Source of the DNA: Paramoeba atlantica
Taxonomy: Eukaryota > Discosea
Assembly: GCA_977017575.1 (NCBI GenBank)
Contig: CDRNVI010000144.1
Location: 124,001 to 188,000, forward strand
Length of the DNA: 64,000 bases
Direction: 5' to 3'
In this document: positions 1 through 9,871 of the stretch, in pieces
How the letters are laid out: each line of letters starts with the position of its first letter
How positions within the stretch are numbered: the stretch's first letter is position 1
Notes under the pieces: generated by a model
Told to the model about the DNA's origin: nothing
What the model saw: only the letters and a program-made list of their open reading frames with translations
Database searches by the model: none
Translations under genes and position numbers: made by a program

Positions 1-1861
1 GAAGAAGAAGAAGAGAAGCAAAAAAACAGAGGTTGTGTGTTGCTCACCCTCCTCTCCCATTCTCTCTCCCCCCCCCCCAAGAACCCCCCCTCTTGCTCTT
101 TCATTTTTTGTTTTCCATTGTGATTGTGGGTATTTGTAATTTTTTTTCATACTCTCTGGGTTCAAATTTTCAGATTCACATCCAGAGAGTATGAAAAATC
201 CAAATGAAAAAAACACAAAAACATTGTCCTCCCAGATGAAATCTTCCAATCTCACAAACAAAAGAGAAAAAGAGAGGAACTAAAAAAAAGAATTACCCTC
301 AAGAGAGAGAAAAGACAAAGGGGGAAAACAGCAGTGAGAAAAAAAAGAAAAAAAAAACAAGAAAAAAAAAGGGAAAGACAAAAGAAAGAAAAGAAAAAAG
401 GAGAAAAAAAAACAGATGGAGAAAAAAGAAAAAAAGAAAACCCAAGAAAAGAAAAAAAAGGAAAACTCAAAAAAACAAAAAAAAAAAACCTCTTTTCTTG
501 ATCAGCCAGAATGCCCCTCTCCCCTCTCCCTCCCATGAAACATCCCCCCCCACCCCCCACCCCTCCTCAAAAAATTATCATCATGATATTTGTGGTTGAT
601 TCTATCACCATCCCTTTTAACCCCCCCCCTCTCCCCCTCTCCCTTTGCATTCCCCCCTTTTACTCCCTCTCCCCCCATCACCCACCCCACAGAAAAAGGC
701 AGTTGTTCAAGTCAGTTTGGAAGCTCCCTCAATGGAGGTCACATTGAGTGGAAAAGAGAATGAAAGAAAGGAAAAAAAGAGAGGGAGGGGGAACTGAAGA
801 GGTCGGAAGAAGAAAACTGAAGAGGGTGAAAAGGAGAGAAGAGGAAGGAAGAAAAAACGAAAAAAAAAAAACCAATTATCAAGCTGACAAAGAGCATCTT
901 TTTGCCGAAAAATTAAGGGATCTAAATCAGCGGCTCAACCGCTTTTTTTTTTGTTTGGTGAAAAGGAGGAAGAGAGAAGAGAGAAGAGAGAAGAGAGAAG
1001 AGAGAGAGAGAGAGAAAGAGAGAGAGACTTTGTTTGGTAAAAGTTTGTGTTTGGGTTGTTGAATTCAAGGGATCTCTCCTCTTTTTCCTTTGGTTTTTTT
1101 TTGACTTTTCATGGTTTGTTTCTTTTGTTTCTTTTGTTTCTTTTGTTTTTCTTTCTTTCCTTTCCTTTTTTTTTGTCTTTTTGGATTTTTGTCTCAACCT
1201 TCCAAAGATTGTTCTGAGGTTTTCTTTCTTTTTTTGTCATTTCAAACTTTTCAAACTGCTGTTTTTAAATTTTTCCTCTTTTTGAATGTATTTTGGTGAC
1301 CCCCCAAAAAATCATATTTGAAGTGGAGGAGGGAGAATGAGTACATAGAAAGAGAAAAGAGAGAGAGAGGCGGGGGAAAAAAAAGAAGGATTGTTGCCTT
1401 TTCAAAAAGTAATTGCTAGATTCAATAAAAATCAATTTATTCAAATTTTAAAGAGCAAGTGAGTGGGTGATGTTCCTGCCCCCCCACTCCTCTTTTTTTG
1501 TTGTTTAAAATCAAATTGTTTTGTTGAGAGAAATAAGAATGAAAATTTTATTTGTGACCCCACAGAGTGGCAGAAAGAACACACTGCTTTTGAAGTGTTT
1601 CAGTGAATCAACTCACAAAACAAAGATTTATTTTTGAGAGAGAGTGAGTTGGTGTTTGCATTTTCGTTTTGGCTCTCACTCTCCCCTTCAAAATTGTGAG
1701 AATGGATGTTTACCCACTCAGCAAGCGCCTCCCATCAACCCTGACAACAGTGCAATAAAATGTGAGAGTTTAAAGTTTCCATTCTGGAATAAAAGACCTG
1801 GACTGGTGGGGTCATGAATGCCTTTTTTGTGCCATTTGAGAGGAATTTATTCTGGGGATGA
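1..1861. other. Low-complexity intergenic DNA, no gene seen
   Basis: This stretch is purine-rich (GAAA, GAGA) up to about 480, C/T-rich from 500 to 700, GA-rich again from 750 to 1030 and T-rich to 1290. Open frames here encode only Lys/Arg/Glu- or Phe/Ser-rich products and look like by-products of simple sequence. From 1400 to 1860 the composition is more balanced, but I recognise nothing. Confidence 0.6.
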
Positions 1862-3228
1862 AGGTCTGTTTGACTGAAAACCACAATCATGTCATTCACC
1901 AAATGAGGAAGACCACATTTTTCTCTGTTTTTTTGGTCTCTGTTCTCCTGCTGCTATTCCTGCCTTCACCATTGACTTGACAAGATGGTGGGTCACTTGT
2001 TCACCCTTCTTCTCCTTGGAGAAACTCGAAATCTTCATCAGTAAGAAGGCAGGAATGATCACTTCCAATTTTAACTTCATCATGAGTCATCGATTGTCTG
2101 AGTATGTAGACCACTTTAATTGACGATCACAAAGCGCAAACGCAAAGCCACTGAATCGCTGAATTGGGTCAAATTTCGCAAATCGAAAAAGAGGATCATT
2201 TTGAGGGAGTGAGAACCCTGAATGGGTCCCATTTTTCTTTTTTTGTTTTCGTGTGTTTTTGTTTTTGTTTTTGTTTGTTGAAATTTATTTTCGTTTTTTT
2301 TGACAATCGAAATTTTTGATTGAATTCTTCAACTTACTCTTTTGATGGTTGAAACTTTTATTCTTTTTTTTTTGAAAAAAAAAGAATAAAAGTTTGGACA
2401 AGGGAAGAAGATCAAGTTGAGGCTGGTTGTGGGGCTGTTCATTCTCCTCTTTCACCTCCATCATTGTTTCAATGCGAACGAAAACAAGTTTGCAATTGGA
2501 CCCATTCAAAATGCGACGGGTGTTTTTGGAGCTTTGCAGAATGCAAATTTGAAAAAGGATGTGTTTCCACACAAAAAAAATGGAAAAAATTTGGAAAATT
2601 TGCGAAAATTTTTGCGATTTTCAGTTTGCAAACTTGTTTTTTGGCGTTTACAACTCATCTAATTAAAGGGGTCTCCGTATCTCAATATTCATCAATCTTG
2701 ACATCTCCATGACCACCAAAACGTTTAGCGTATTCAAAGCCTGTGCCTAGTTTCTCCTTGTTGAGCACCTCAGCCACATTTGAACATTGTATTGAGAGCC
2801 TGCATCAATTCATGAAGGACAGAAGCCTTCGCCTTCTTCTCAATTGGTCTCTTGCTCACATGGGCTTGGTAAACTTGATCAGGGATTCTCAGTGCTTCAA
2901 CTCCAGGGAGGCTCATGGAGGTCCTGACAGACTTGAAGTTGGCTGAGATGTAGTCAATTTGCTGATCACCACTGGAAATTTCCCATCAATTCAGGAACTC
3001 CTCCTGCTTCTTCTCCTTTGTGTCCTTCTCCAGCATCTGCCATATGTGGTCCAAATTTTATGAATTGGTGAATGGAAAAAATGAAAGTGATTTGGTTGTT
3101 GTGATGGTTGATAATTCAGTGAACTTCTTTTCGAAATTGATAACTTTCTCAAAGCCACAATCTTGGTGAACAAACTCTTTTGGTGAAACAGCTAATAAAA
3201 ACACCTTTTTTATGACTTACCATGCTTT
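1862..3228 (-). mobile_element. Decayed partial DIRS-type element (Gag 3' part and one terminal repeat)
   Basis: This is a degenerate relative of the intact DIRS-type element at 41042-45430, same strand. 1892-2083 matches the C-terminal Gag segment of that element (44476-44680; shared KEKK, Q-T-H-N/H-L-[IV]-K-S and a final FGE before the stop). 2680-2950 matches 44690-44960. 3075-3228 matches the right inverted terminal repeat, including its end CCATGCTTT. Everything downstream of Gag (RT, RNase H, recombinase, other terminal repeat) is missing. A mariner-like insertion interrupts Gag at 2105-2677. Reading frames are broken and CpG sites are largely lost compared with the intact copy. It ends at 3228 inside older Gag-like sequence, so it seems to have inserted there. 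Confidence 0.72.
2105..2677. mobile_element. Non-autonomous mariner-like insertion flanked by TA
   Basis: This 573-bp segment is absent from the corresponding place in the intact DIRS element (around 44665-44690). Its ends are imperfect inverted repeats: the left reads TGTAGACCACTTTAATT and the right, reverse-complemented, CGGAGACCCCTTTAATT. TA dinucleotides flank it at 2103-2104 and 2678-2679, as expected for Tc1/mariner/pogo insertions. No transposase is encoded. Inside, about 2270-2455 resembles part of the palindromic MITE seen at 11724-13022 (for example AAGTTTGGACAAGG followed by AAGATCAAGTTGAGG), so it may be nested. Confidence 0.6.
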
Positions 3229-3521
3229 GGACAAGTCTGCAATAAGTTTCCAGTGTTCTCCTCCAGGGATTTTCTCTCCAAAAGGCAGGTGAATCCTCTT
3301 CTCCTGCATGTATTTTGCCATATTTAGCCATTGACATTGGCGACTTGTGTGGTCTGTATTCCCACAAAGTAGGCATCTTTGGGTTCCATGCACTTTTTTG
3401 TGGATGGGTACTTCAATTGTAGTCTGATGTGTTCCTTGAGTGTTGCAACCTTGGCTGTCAATTGTTTTTGTTGAAGATGGAGTATCATATCTTCTCTGCT
3501 CACCATTACACGATTTTGAAC
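3229..3521 (-). pseudogene. Gag-like zinc-knuckle exon fragment
   Basis: One minus-strand frame without ATG is open from about 3521 down to 3217. It encodes a CCHC zinc knuckle (C-L-L-C-G-N-T-D-H-T-S-R-Q-C, spacing CX2CX4HX4C), the signature of retroelement Gag nucleocapsid domains that bind RNA. After the knuckle it continues with a short tail (IHLPFGEKIPGG, WKLIADLSKAW). A good 3' splice-like site (pyrimidine run then TTGCAG) sits just upstream at 3522-3528. The frame runs into the terminal repeat of the DIRS relic at 3228, so the gene was cut by that insertion. Its parent element is not identified. Confidence 0.5.
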
Positions 3522-3566
3522 CTGCAAGAAATGAAAAAGAAAGTGGATGAAGTATTGTTTTTTGCT

Positions 3567-3678
3567 TGTGTTTTTATTGACTTGTACTTTTCACTGAACT
3601 GATGAATTTCATAACTTTTCTCAATGTTGATAATCGAAAACAAGCCAATAAAAACACCTTTATTCCTTATCATGCTTT
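3567..3678. repeat. Degenerate solo DIRS-type terminal repeat
   Basis: This segment contains the paired blocks GTGTTTTTATTGACTTG and CAAGCCAATAAAAACACC with an intervening AT-rich spacer and a CATGCTTTT end. It matches the 140-bp inverted terminal repeat of the element at 41042-45430. No coding part of the element accompanies it. Confidence 0.5.
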
Positions 3679-3780
3679 TGTTGTGTCCCACACAAAGTAA
3701 ACAGAGAGATACCAAAACGCTTGATCAATTCCTCAAAATCACCCAAGGCAAACCCTCCAACACGAAAAAAAAGGTCTTGT

Positions 3781-4125
3781 TCAACCCTTCAGGGAAGGAG
3801 TATCAATTCCCCAATATTGGATCATTTTCTTTGCTTCTTCAGAAGTTAGAGGAGTCACAACAGAAACTGTCCTTTTTGCTGGGTCTTTTTGTAATTTTGT
3901 TCTTTTTGCTGATTGAGCTTGCTGTGCGGTTTTGAATGCAAGATTGTTGAACAAATTGATCGATTGTTTTTGTGAATCATAAACCTTCTCCATAATTTGT
4001 TTTGTGATGTTATTGCACAAATTTTTGAGAGACTGGTCCTTGTAATTGTTTCTGTTGTCTTTTTGAACATTGAATGCAAACTTTGACATTATCAAGCAAA
4101 TTTCTGTGTCTCTTGCAGTTTCAAC
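3781..4125 (-). pseudogene. Unrecognised exon-like ORF, possible upstream part of the Gag-like relic
   Basis: This open frame of about 114 residues has a 3' splice-like site (TTTGTGTTTCAG then G) immediately upstream at 4126. It is Lys/Gln/Asn-rich and ends with a segment containing KRTVSVVTP and SEEAKKMI followed by a WG motif. The same pattern recurs in the next minus-strand frame at 4421-4690 (KRTINVTP, SEEANAIM, WG), so an ancestral segment was duplicated. It lies on the same strand as, and upstream of, the zinc-knuckle fragment at 3229-3521 and could belong to the same multi-exon retroelement gene. No function is assigned. Confidence 0.35.
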
Positions 4126-4420
4126 CTGAAACACAAAGCTTGATTCTTCTGGAGAAACTTTTCAAATGTGTGTCAATGGCATTCTTCTGTTTTTTGGGGG
4201 TGGCTTGAGGGTGAGTTTTCTTGATTTTGTCTTCAATTTCTTGGGAATTCATGGCTATTATTGGTTCAAAAAAGTGAAACAAGAAATTTGTTGAGTGGCT
4301 CTCTTGCTTTACTGGCAGAATTTGGTTGGATATTCTGTGTTTCCAGGTTCCATTATTGGGTGTTGGGTTGCCCTACACCTTGGGCATTCCCTCAAAATAT
4401 CCCCATCAGGACCAGAATTT

Positions 4421-4690
4421 TCAGAGGGTGTTGTTTGTGGAGGATGAGAGGAGACTGGACGAGGATATGAAATTGGAAGAGGAAGGTGAGGGGAGTTTGA
4501 TGGACAAAGTGATGAGACCAGAGGAGAAGTTCCTGGAGGATGAGGAGAAGAAACCAGAGGATAAGAGGAGAAGATACTGGAGGGTGAGGGGTTGTGAGAA
4601 ATATAATGTGTGTGATTTCAGATCAGCAGGGGATTCTGTGCCCCAGCAGTCCATTATTGCATTGGCCTCCTCAGAAGAAGAGGGAGTCAC
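4421..4690 (-). pseudogene. Ser-rich ORF sharing a motif with 3781-4125
   Basis: This 89-codon minus-strand frame starts with the TP-x-SSEEA-x-x-IM-x-x-WG pattern also found at 3781-4125. It then becomes a low-complexity Ser/Leu tail. About 60 bp around the motif are similar at the DNA level in both places. I do not recognise the family. It may be a decayed paralogous exon. Confidence 0.25.
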
Positions 4691-4739
4691 ATTAATTGTT
4701 CTCTTTTCCAGATCTTGCTACAGTTTCTGATGTTGTGCA

Positions 4740-5587
4740 TATTTTGCGAGCCAAGCATTCAAAAAAAAGTGAGGTCAAGATTGAAATTTGTTTTCCTTGG
4801 TTGGTGATGAAAGATTTCTTCCTCAATTTGTTTTGCAACTGAATTCCAAATTATTTTGAGTGAACCATCTTTAAATTCTTCACTATTCTCTTTCTACACT
4901 TCAAAAGCAAAAAGTTTCAACAAATTTCTTCTTCTGTGATTGTTGCTGGATTGTACTTGAATTTTTTTTCTCACTCAGTGTTCAACCATCAAAGGACAGT
5001 CTGCCAAATAGCTTTGTTTGCTTTTTTTTGTATTTTCTGGAATTTCGCTCTGAAAATAAGAGGGGTGTGTTTTTCGAAAAATTGGATGTCATGAAATGAA
5101 AACATCTCCAAATGACCATCCAACCCCCATGAGGAACTCTGTAAAATCTAAAGAAAAGCTCAAAGTGATCCTGTCAGGTTGTGAGAGTGTTTCGACTCTC
5201 GAAGGTGCTTCTCAATTTGGTGTTGTTTTGTTGTTTCCTCTGTGTTTGCCTGATTCAGGAGCGTTTTGTTTTGCCCAAATTTGTGTTTCATCACGAATTT
5301 GGTTTGTATTGCTTTTGTTGTGCTTTGAGCAGAAGTTGTAGAAATCATAGTAAACTTAGGAGATTTAAACCGATCCGTTTCTTTGTTCTGTTTATATCAG
5401 TAGTAGAGATGCGCCACTCTGTACTGATCCTCAAGCAAGCAGATGAGTTCAAGGAACTGAAGGAAAACAAGAGAATTTTGAAGGAGTTGGGGGGGGGGGT
5501 AGAGGAAAAAAAGAAAGAAAAAAAACTCCACCTGGAGGGAGGGTTCAAACCACCACCAAAAAAAAAATCAAAAGACAAAAAAAAAGT
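4740..5587. other. Intergenic, nothing recognised
   Basis: This is AT-rich DNA with no convincing coding frame. A lysine-rich low-complexity run occurs at 5440-5586, just before the tRNA-Met gene. Confidence 0.4.
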
Positions 5588-5659
5588 GCTCCCAGTGAGG
5601 ATCAAACTCACGACCTTCAGATTATGAGACTGACGCTCTACTGACTGAGCCACGGAAGC
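5588..5659 (-). tRNA. tRNA-Met(CAT), elongator type
   Basis: The minus strand folds as a complete cloverleaf of 72 nt. The acceptor stem is GCTTCCG/TGGGAGC, the D arm is GGCTCAGTCAGTAGAGC, the anticodon stem is TCAGT/TCTGA (four pairs plus a first-pair mismatch) with loop CTCATAA, and the T arm is GTGAG-TTTGATC-CTCAC. The T loop reads TTTGATC rather than TTCGATC, a C to T change at a CpG. A T-rich run on the minus strand follows as a pol III terminator. Confidence 0.85.
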
Positions 5660-6186
5660 CAATGTCAATGTTCAAACTCTGTTTTTTTGTGTAGTCATCA
5701 AACTCAGAAAAGTGTCATATCATCACTGGTTTCTATGATGACCTATGTGCTTTTAACACAGGCTCTTGAAACAAAATGCTCCTCAACACTCTTAAATTGC
5801 AACAATTCCTGAAGTGGTTTTGCCTGATGATGATAGGACTGTGAACCACCTTTTGAGCCATAATCTTTAGTAAAGGAATGGAGCTGTAATTTTGAAGATC
5901 CAACAACAAGATAATGACTGGGCAAGGGGAAACCATTACAAAATGCCATCCCTGAGCACAACCCGTGCAATGCTCTACACACTAAAGATAAAAAAATAAA
6001 AAATATAAAGTTATTTTAGCTTCAAAACTGAACAAAAATTAAAGAAGGAACAAAGTGATGGAGAAAAGACCAACAAAAAAGAAAAGACGAACAAAATGAT
6101 GGAGAAAAAGACAAACAAAAAAGAAAAGACAAACATGAAAGGACAGAGAAAGAAAAAAGAAAAGAAAAGAAGAAAAAAAGAAAGTA
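5660..6186. other. Intergenic between tRNA-Met and tRNA-Thr
   Basis: No gene is seen. 6030-6180 is a purine-rich run of AGACAAAC/AAAAGA units. Confidence 0.4.
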
Positions 6187-6256
6187 GGCTCCAATGGGAA
6201 TCGAACCCATGACCTCCACCTTACTAGGGTGGCGCTCTGCCAGCTAAGCTATGGAG
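6187..6256 (-). tRNA. tRNA-Thr(AGT), split after its second nucleotide by a retrotransposon
   Basis: The minus strand carries nt 3-72 of a tRNA: CTCCATAG..., anticodon stem CCACC/GGTGG with loop CTAGTAA (anticodon AGT), T arm ATGGG-TTCGATT-CCCAT and 3' acceptor TGGAGCC. The 5' side should begin GGCTCCA, but the GG is missing: at 6257 the sequence changes to the end of the retrotransposon at 6257-11307. The missing GG is found on the far side of the element at 11308-11309. Joining 6256 to 11308 rebuilds a perfect seven-pair acceptor stem. The gene is therefore interrupted inside its acceptor stem and probably dead. Confidence 0.85.
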
Positions 6257-6370
6257 TAACCCTCCGAGAGTTCCTTTCTAAAGGAACAAGACTCATGGAG
6301 AAGACAAAAGGAGACAGAAACAAGAAAAAAGGAGAGAAAGACAGAAGGAAAAATCCAAAGAGGACTGCAC
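6257..6370 (-). repeat. Split direct repeat B2
   Basis: It starts TAACCCTCCGAGAG, contains the short palindrome CCTTTCTAAAGG and ends GGACTGCACA. It is nearly identical to B1 at 6874-6988. Confidence 0.88.
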
Positions 6371-6662
6371 ATTTATTCCATCCCGACCCACCCTACATGA
6401 GCCAAGTGCATTGACATAACAGACAAGCCAAAAGGGCTTGGAAGTGAAATGATCACCAGATCCAAGAAGAATCTGGAAACCGAAAGGTTGAATGGTTCTA
6501 CCCGAGACATGTATCCACACATCTGATGCTCATCGACGAATCCGTACTCCAAAGTGGAGAGTCCAAACGCATAGTCCAATGCCAAAGTCCAAGGTGCAAG
6601 ACCAAGGAGCAAAAGGAAAGAACAAAGGAGAGCAAGCAGCAAGGGTGGGGTGGACGGGATGA
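6371..6662. other. Unique segment between B2 and A2 of the retrotransposon
   Basis: About 290 bp separate the terminal A2 and B2 blocks. It has no counterpart between B1 and A2, which abut, and no coding frame I can support. Confidence 0.5.
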
Positions 6663-6873
6663 ACACAAGAAAACAACATTCACGAGAACGAAGGAACAAA
6701 AAGAAAAGTGAAAAAGAAAGAAGAAAGAAGCGAGAGCGGTGACACTGGTCGAGATTCCAATCTCAGAGACCAACAGGGTCTGATGTCAGCCACCTTACCA
6801 GAAAAAGGAGACCCCGGGTGAGGGAAAAGTCACCCTCTACAGGTTACCCCGCTTTCCTAATTGGAAAGCGGCC
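6663..6873 (-). repeat. Split direct repeat A2
   Basis: About 210 bp, from ACACAAGAAAACAAC to the inverted pair CCGCTTTCC/GGAAAGCGG and the end GCGGCCA. It matches A1 at 11095-11307 with a few differences, mostly C/T or G/A. The CCGCTTTCC...GGAAAGCGG hairpin at its outer end adjoins B1, so the A-B joint is a candidate recombinase crossover site. Confidence 0.88.
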
Positions 6874-6988
6874 ATAACCCTCCGAGAGTTCCTTTCTAAA
6901 GGAACAAGACTCATGGAGAAGACAAAAGGAGACAGAAACAAGAAAAAAGGAGAGAAAGACAGAAGGAAAAATCCAAAGAGGACTGCAC
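6874..6988 (-). repeat. Split direct repeat B1
   Basis: Near-identical to B2 at 6257-6370. It follows the recombinase stop codon directly. Confidence 0.88.
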
Positions 6989-6994
6989 AAATAG

Positions 6995-8038
6995 TTATGG
7001 TTGGGTCATGGTCCCTGGCGAGACCATCAAGGAGAAAAGTTCTGTTTTCGACGCCATAATGCCAGCAATGTATCTCCTTATAGTGTCTGAGTGCCAATCT
7101 CCACACGTACAGATGACCAATTCAGGGGCTCCGCCCAGAGCTGCACTGATTGCACCGCCAACCCTTCCACTTTTTCCCGTGAATCTGGAGCCCATGGAAG
7201 GATCCACCGCTGCTGCAATAAAGTTGAAAATGGTGCCCATTATGCCAGGGGGAAGAGGAAACTCTTTTGCATCTGCAAACAGTGGGCTTGTGTCCGTACC
7301 ATTTTCGTATCGAGCAATACACAGTAAGTACACAGCGCATGGAAGGCAAAAGGTTCTAATGGAATCCGAAGAGCAAGACAAAAGATGCCATGGATTCCGC
7401 TTTAAAATCTTATCAGACTTCCTTGCTCTGAGACGTACCCAAACACCACTTTGAGCGAGGTGAACGTCCGAGAGGAGGATCTTACCAATTTCACCAGGGC
7501 GCAACATTAAACGACAAGCCAATGCAGCGATGACCGCATAGAACTTGGTCGAAGAGGAACTGGTTTCCCATGCATGGATTGCCAGAGACATGGGAAATGG
7601 CTGAACATCAGGGAGTTTTCTTGGCACCTTCCTGGCTGCAGTGACGACTGACTGATCCACAACTGGTGGGGTAAGGCCGAGATCTTTGTGAATTCTTCTT
7701 ACCGCAGAAATGACACTGAGAGCCGCTGCCCCCAGACCATGAGCTAGTTTGGACCGAACATATTCTGACAACACTGCATTTGTCGCAGGGAAAGCGCAAT
7801 AGTTTCTTTCACACGCCCAGGAGTCGAAGGCCGCACATATCGTGAGGTAGCTGGCTCTGGTGGAGGGCTCGAGCGGGTCACAAAGAGGTTCGGGCAAAAC
7901 CAAACTGCTATCCATTTTGTCAATGAAATCTGTGACAGTTCTGTTGAACAACCGACTGGTTGATGCATTGTTCCTGACGTCCAATCCAAAGTGAGCAGCC
8001 AAGCGCTTCCACGTAACAGGGGTTGTAACCACGGACAT
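6995..8038 (-). CDS. Tyrosine recombinase of the PAT/Ngaro-type element
   Basis: This ORF of 347 residues starts at the ATG at 8038 and overlaps the end of the RT ORF by about 295 bp in another frame. It is the site-specific recombinase that inserts the circular DNA copy. An N-terminal SAM-like helical region precedes the catalytic half. Visible catalytic blocks are ACRLMLRPGEI (first Arg), TGKSGRVGGA (position of the H-x-x-R box, with Lys in the His place and Arg kept) and GDWHSDTIRRYI (Trp/His and the nucleophilic Tyr). This is the usual Arg...K/H-x-x-R...W/H...Tyr order of the family. The open frame continues upstream of 8038, but there it is only the shadow of the RT gene. Confidence 0.85.
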   Translation of the reverse strand: MSVVTTPVTWKRLAAHFGLDVRNNASTSRLFNRTVTDFIDKMDSSLVLPEPLCDPLEPSTRASYLTICAAFDSWACERNYCAFPATNAVLSEYVRSKLAHGLGAAALSVISAVRRIHKDLGLTPPVVDQSVVTAARKVPRKLPDVQPFPMSLAIHAWETSSSSTKFYAVIAALACRLMLRPGEIGKILLSDVHLAQSGVWVRLRARKSDKILKRNPWHLLSCSSDSIRTFCLPCAVYLLCIARYENGTDTSPLFADAKEFPLPPGIMGTIFNFIAAAVDPSMGSRFTGKSGRVGGAISAALGGAPELVICTCGDWHSDTIRRYIAGIMASKTELFSLMVSPGTMTQP

Positions 8039-9849
8039 TTCCAAGACGGCGCAACGACCAGGGCATGTGTTTGAGATTCGAAGAGAGTTGCTAATGCTGG
8101 TGCGATTATACTCAGAGGGGGACACATCCACGCTTTCTGTGGCCAAGTTTTTGCAAATGCATTGACGCCTGCACTGTTTGGACAAAGGGTCATTGAGAAG
8201 AAGCAAGGAACAACCGCTGACAGATTGCAGGCGAACAGATCCATGTCTAGGGGGGGAACAATGCTCAGCAGAAGTGACCGAACCCAAGGTAACGTCATCC
8301 AAGATCCCCGATCGTTGAGACGAGAAGGAGTGTCGGCTGGATTTATTGCTGATGGGATGTAACGAGGATTCCACAAATGCAGATCGTTCTGTAGGAGAAG
8401 AAGAACGGCCTTTCTTGCTATTGAGTCCAGAAAATCGTTCCTGCTTCCCCCCTTCTTTAGAGCATAAAGAGCCACCACATTGTCTATGAGAGGCTGGATT
8501 GCATCGCCCATCCGAATCACCTTCAGGTTGAGGGAAGTTTGTATTGCCTCCATGAAAGCCAAGAGTTCCAGTGCTGCAATGGAGAACATTGCTGTCTCGT
8601 CGCTGAACCGGCTTGCCACTGAGATTGTACCTTCCTCTGCATCTATCACAAATCCCCATCCCATCCAACGTTCTGACTTGGAAGCATCCGAGACAACGAT
8701 CTTGGTTTGTAGAGGGCGGGAGAATGGTCTCCCATTGTTCTCGTAAATCTGAGTCCAGAGAAAGGTCAGGATTGCGATTGTCATTGGTGGAACCACCATG
8801 TAAGAATCCCACATCCATGTAGGTCTCAGAATCCTCAAGGGTTTTCGTGCTGGGCTGGCAATCTTGACAATGTCCAACGCTGGTGCCAGAGAAGTTAGTG
8901 TCCCCATCACTTTGGCAAGTTGCCGGGCTGTGACATTCCCTAAGAGCAAGAGAGCGATTGTGTTTTCGATGACTGCGAGTGCCTTTTCCTTTCTTGCTTC
9001 TGTTATGAACAGCATGGAGATTGTTGAGTCTATTCTGAGGCCCATGTACACCAGATTCTGAGTTGGAGTCAATTTGCACTTGTGAAAGGCAATCTTGAAG
9101 CCCAGATTCTCGAAGAAGGGGAGAATGAAACTGCGAACCATATGGTCCAGAAAGAGAGGAGAAGAAGCTGTCATTAGAAAGTCGTCGACCCACACCAGAA
9201 TGGACACTCCTGGGCACAGGACACGAAGGATCTTTGCAAGTTCCAGAGAGGTTTTGGCTGCAACAAAAGCTGAGATCTTGAATCTGAACATTGTGGCTAG
9301 GAACAGGAAGAATTTCTTGTTCAGCTGAAAACCCATCCACTGTTGGCTGTCTTGGTGGAGCATGAAGTGGAGATAGAAATCGCTCAGATCGATGGTCACC
9401 ATGTAAGCATCCTTGGGAATCACCATGGAGAAGAATGGGATCACTTTGAGCCTCAACTTCTGATACAGAGAATAAAGTTTGTCCACTTGTGTACCCACAA
9501 CAACCAGTCTCAGAGTCTTGCACGGGCACGAACCACTCTTGGGTGCAGTCTTGAGAGTGTTTACAGCGAAGGGGGGAGAGCTGACCTCCTTCACCACCGA
9601 AAGACGACGAAGTCTCTGAATTTCGTTTGTGACAAAAGCAGTGTGTTCCACCGGAAACTTGTTCTGAGCATGAAAAGGCTGAGCACTGGCATTTATCGGG
9701 ATGTGTACCCCTGTGTTGACCCACTCCAGGACATCTGAAGGTAGAGGTAACGTGTTCCAAACACTCCGACGACTGTGCAATCGTGCTGGAAGGTTGGTTT
9801 GGCTTGGGAGGGGATGAAGCGAGCAAAAGGGGGCTCTTGGCAGCGTCAT
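7744..9849 (-). CDS. Reverse transcriptase-RNase H polyprotein of the PAT/Ngaro-type element
   Basis: About 701 residues from the ATG at 9849; the frame is open to 9867 without ATG. It copies element RNA into DNA. RT motif A is MVTIDLSDFYLHF, motif B lies around FRFKISAFVA and motif C is VWVDDFL, the catalytic Asp pair. RNase H follows with VVSDASKSERWMGWGF (first Asp), ALELLAFMEA (Glu) and later Asp positions. The C-terminal block containing MDLFAC is typical of DIRS-order elements. No protease or integrase domain is present, as expected for this order. Gag ends at 9872, 22 bp upstream, so the two may be translated by reinitiation or frameshift. Confidence 0.88.
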   Translation of the reverse strand: MTLPRAPFCSLHPLPSQTNLPARLHSRRSVWNTLPLPSDVLEWVNTGVHIPINASAQPFHAQNKFPVEHTAFVTNEIQRLRRLSVVKEVSSPPFAVNTLKTAPKSGSCPCKTLRLVVVGTQVDKLYSLYQKLRLKVIPFFSMVIPKDAYMVTIDLSDFYLHFMLHQDSQQWMGFQLNKKFFLFLATMFRFKISAFVAAKTSLELAKILRVLCPGVSILVWVDDFLMTASSPLFLDHMVRSFILPFFENLGFKIAFHKCKLTPTQNLVYMGLRIDSTISMLFITEARKEKALAVIENTIALLLLGNVTARQLAKVMGTLTSLAPALDIVKIASPARKPLRILRPTWMWDSYMVVPPMTIAILTFLWTQIYENNGRPFSRPLQTKIVVSDASKSERWMGWGFVIDAEEGTISVASRFSDETAMFSIAALELLAFMEAIQTSLNLKVIRMGDAIQPLIDNVVALYALKKGGSRNDFLDSIARKAVLLLLQNDLHLWNPRYIPSAINPADTPSRLNDRGSWMTLPWVRSLLLSIVPPLDMDLFACNLSAVVPCFFSMTLCPNSAGVNAFAKTWPQKAWMCPPLSIIAPALATLFESQTHALVVAPSWKCPWLQPLLRGSAWLLTLDWTSGTMHQPVGCSTELSQISLTKWIAVWFCPNLFVTRSSPPPEPATSRYVRPSTPGRVKETIALSLRQMQCCQNMFGPN

Positions 9850-9871
9850 AACCCTCAACCGGGCCAAAGGG

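Noticed and set aside
6373..6773. Minus-strand ORFs in the terminal part of the Ngaro-type element
   Set aside because: They overlap the A2 repeat and the unique segment, show no motif, and have no counterpart at A1.
8039..9826. Long minus-strand open frame upstream of the Ngaro-type recombinase
   Set aside because: It overlaps the RT-RNase H gene in another frame, its translation is Ser/His/Gln-rich without domains, and the recombinase similarity begins only near 8038.
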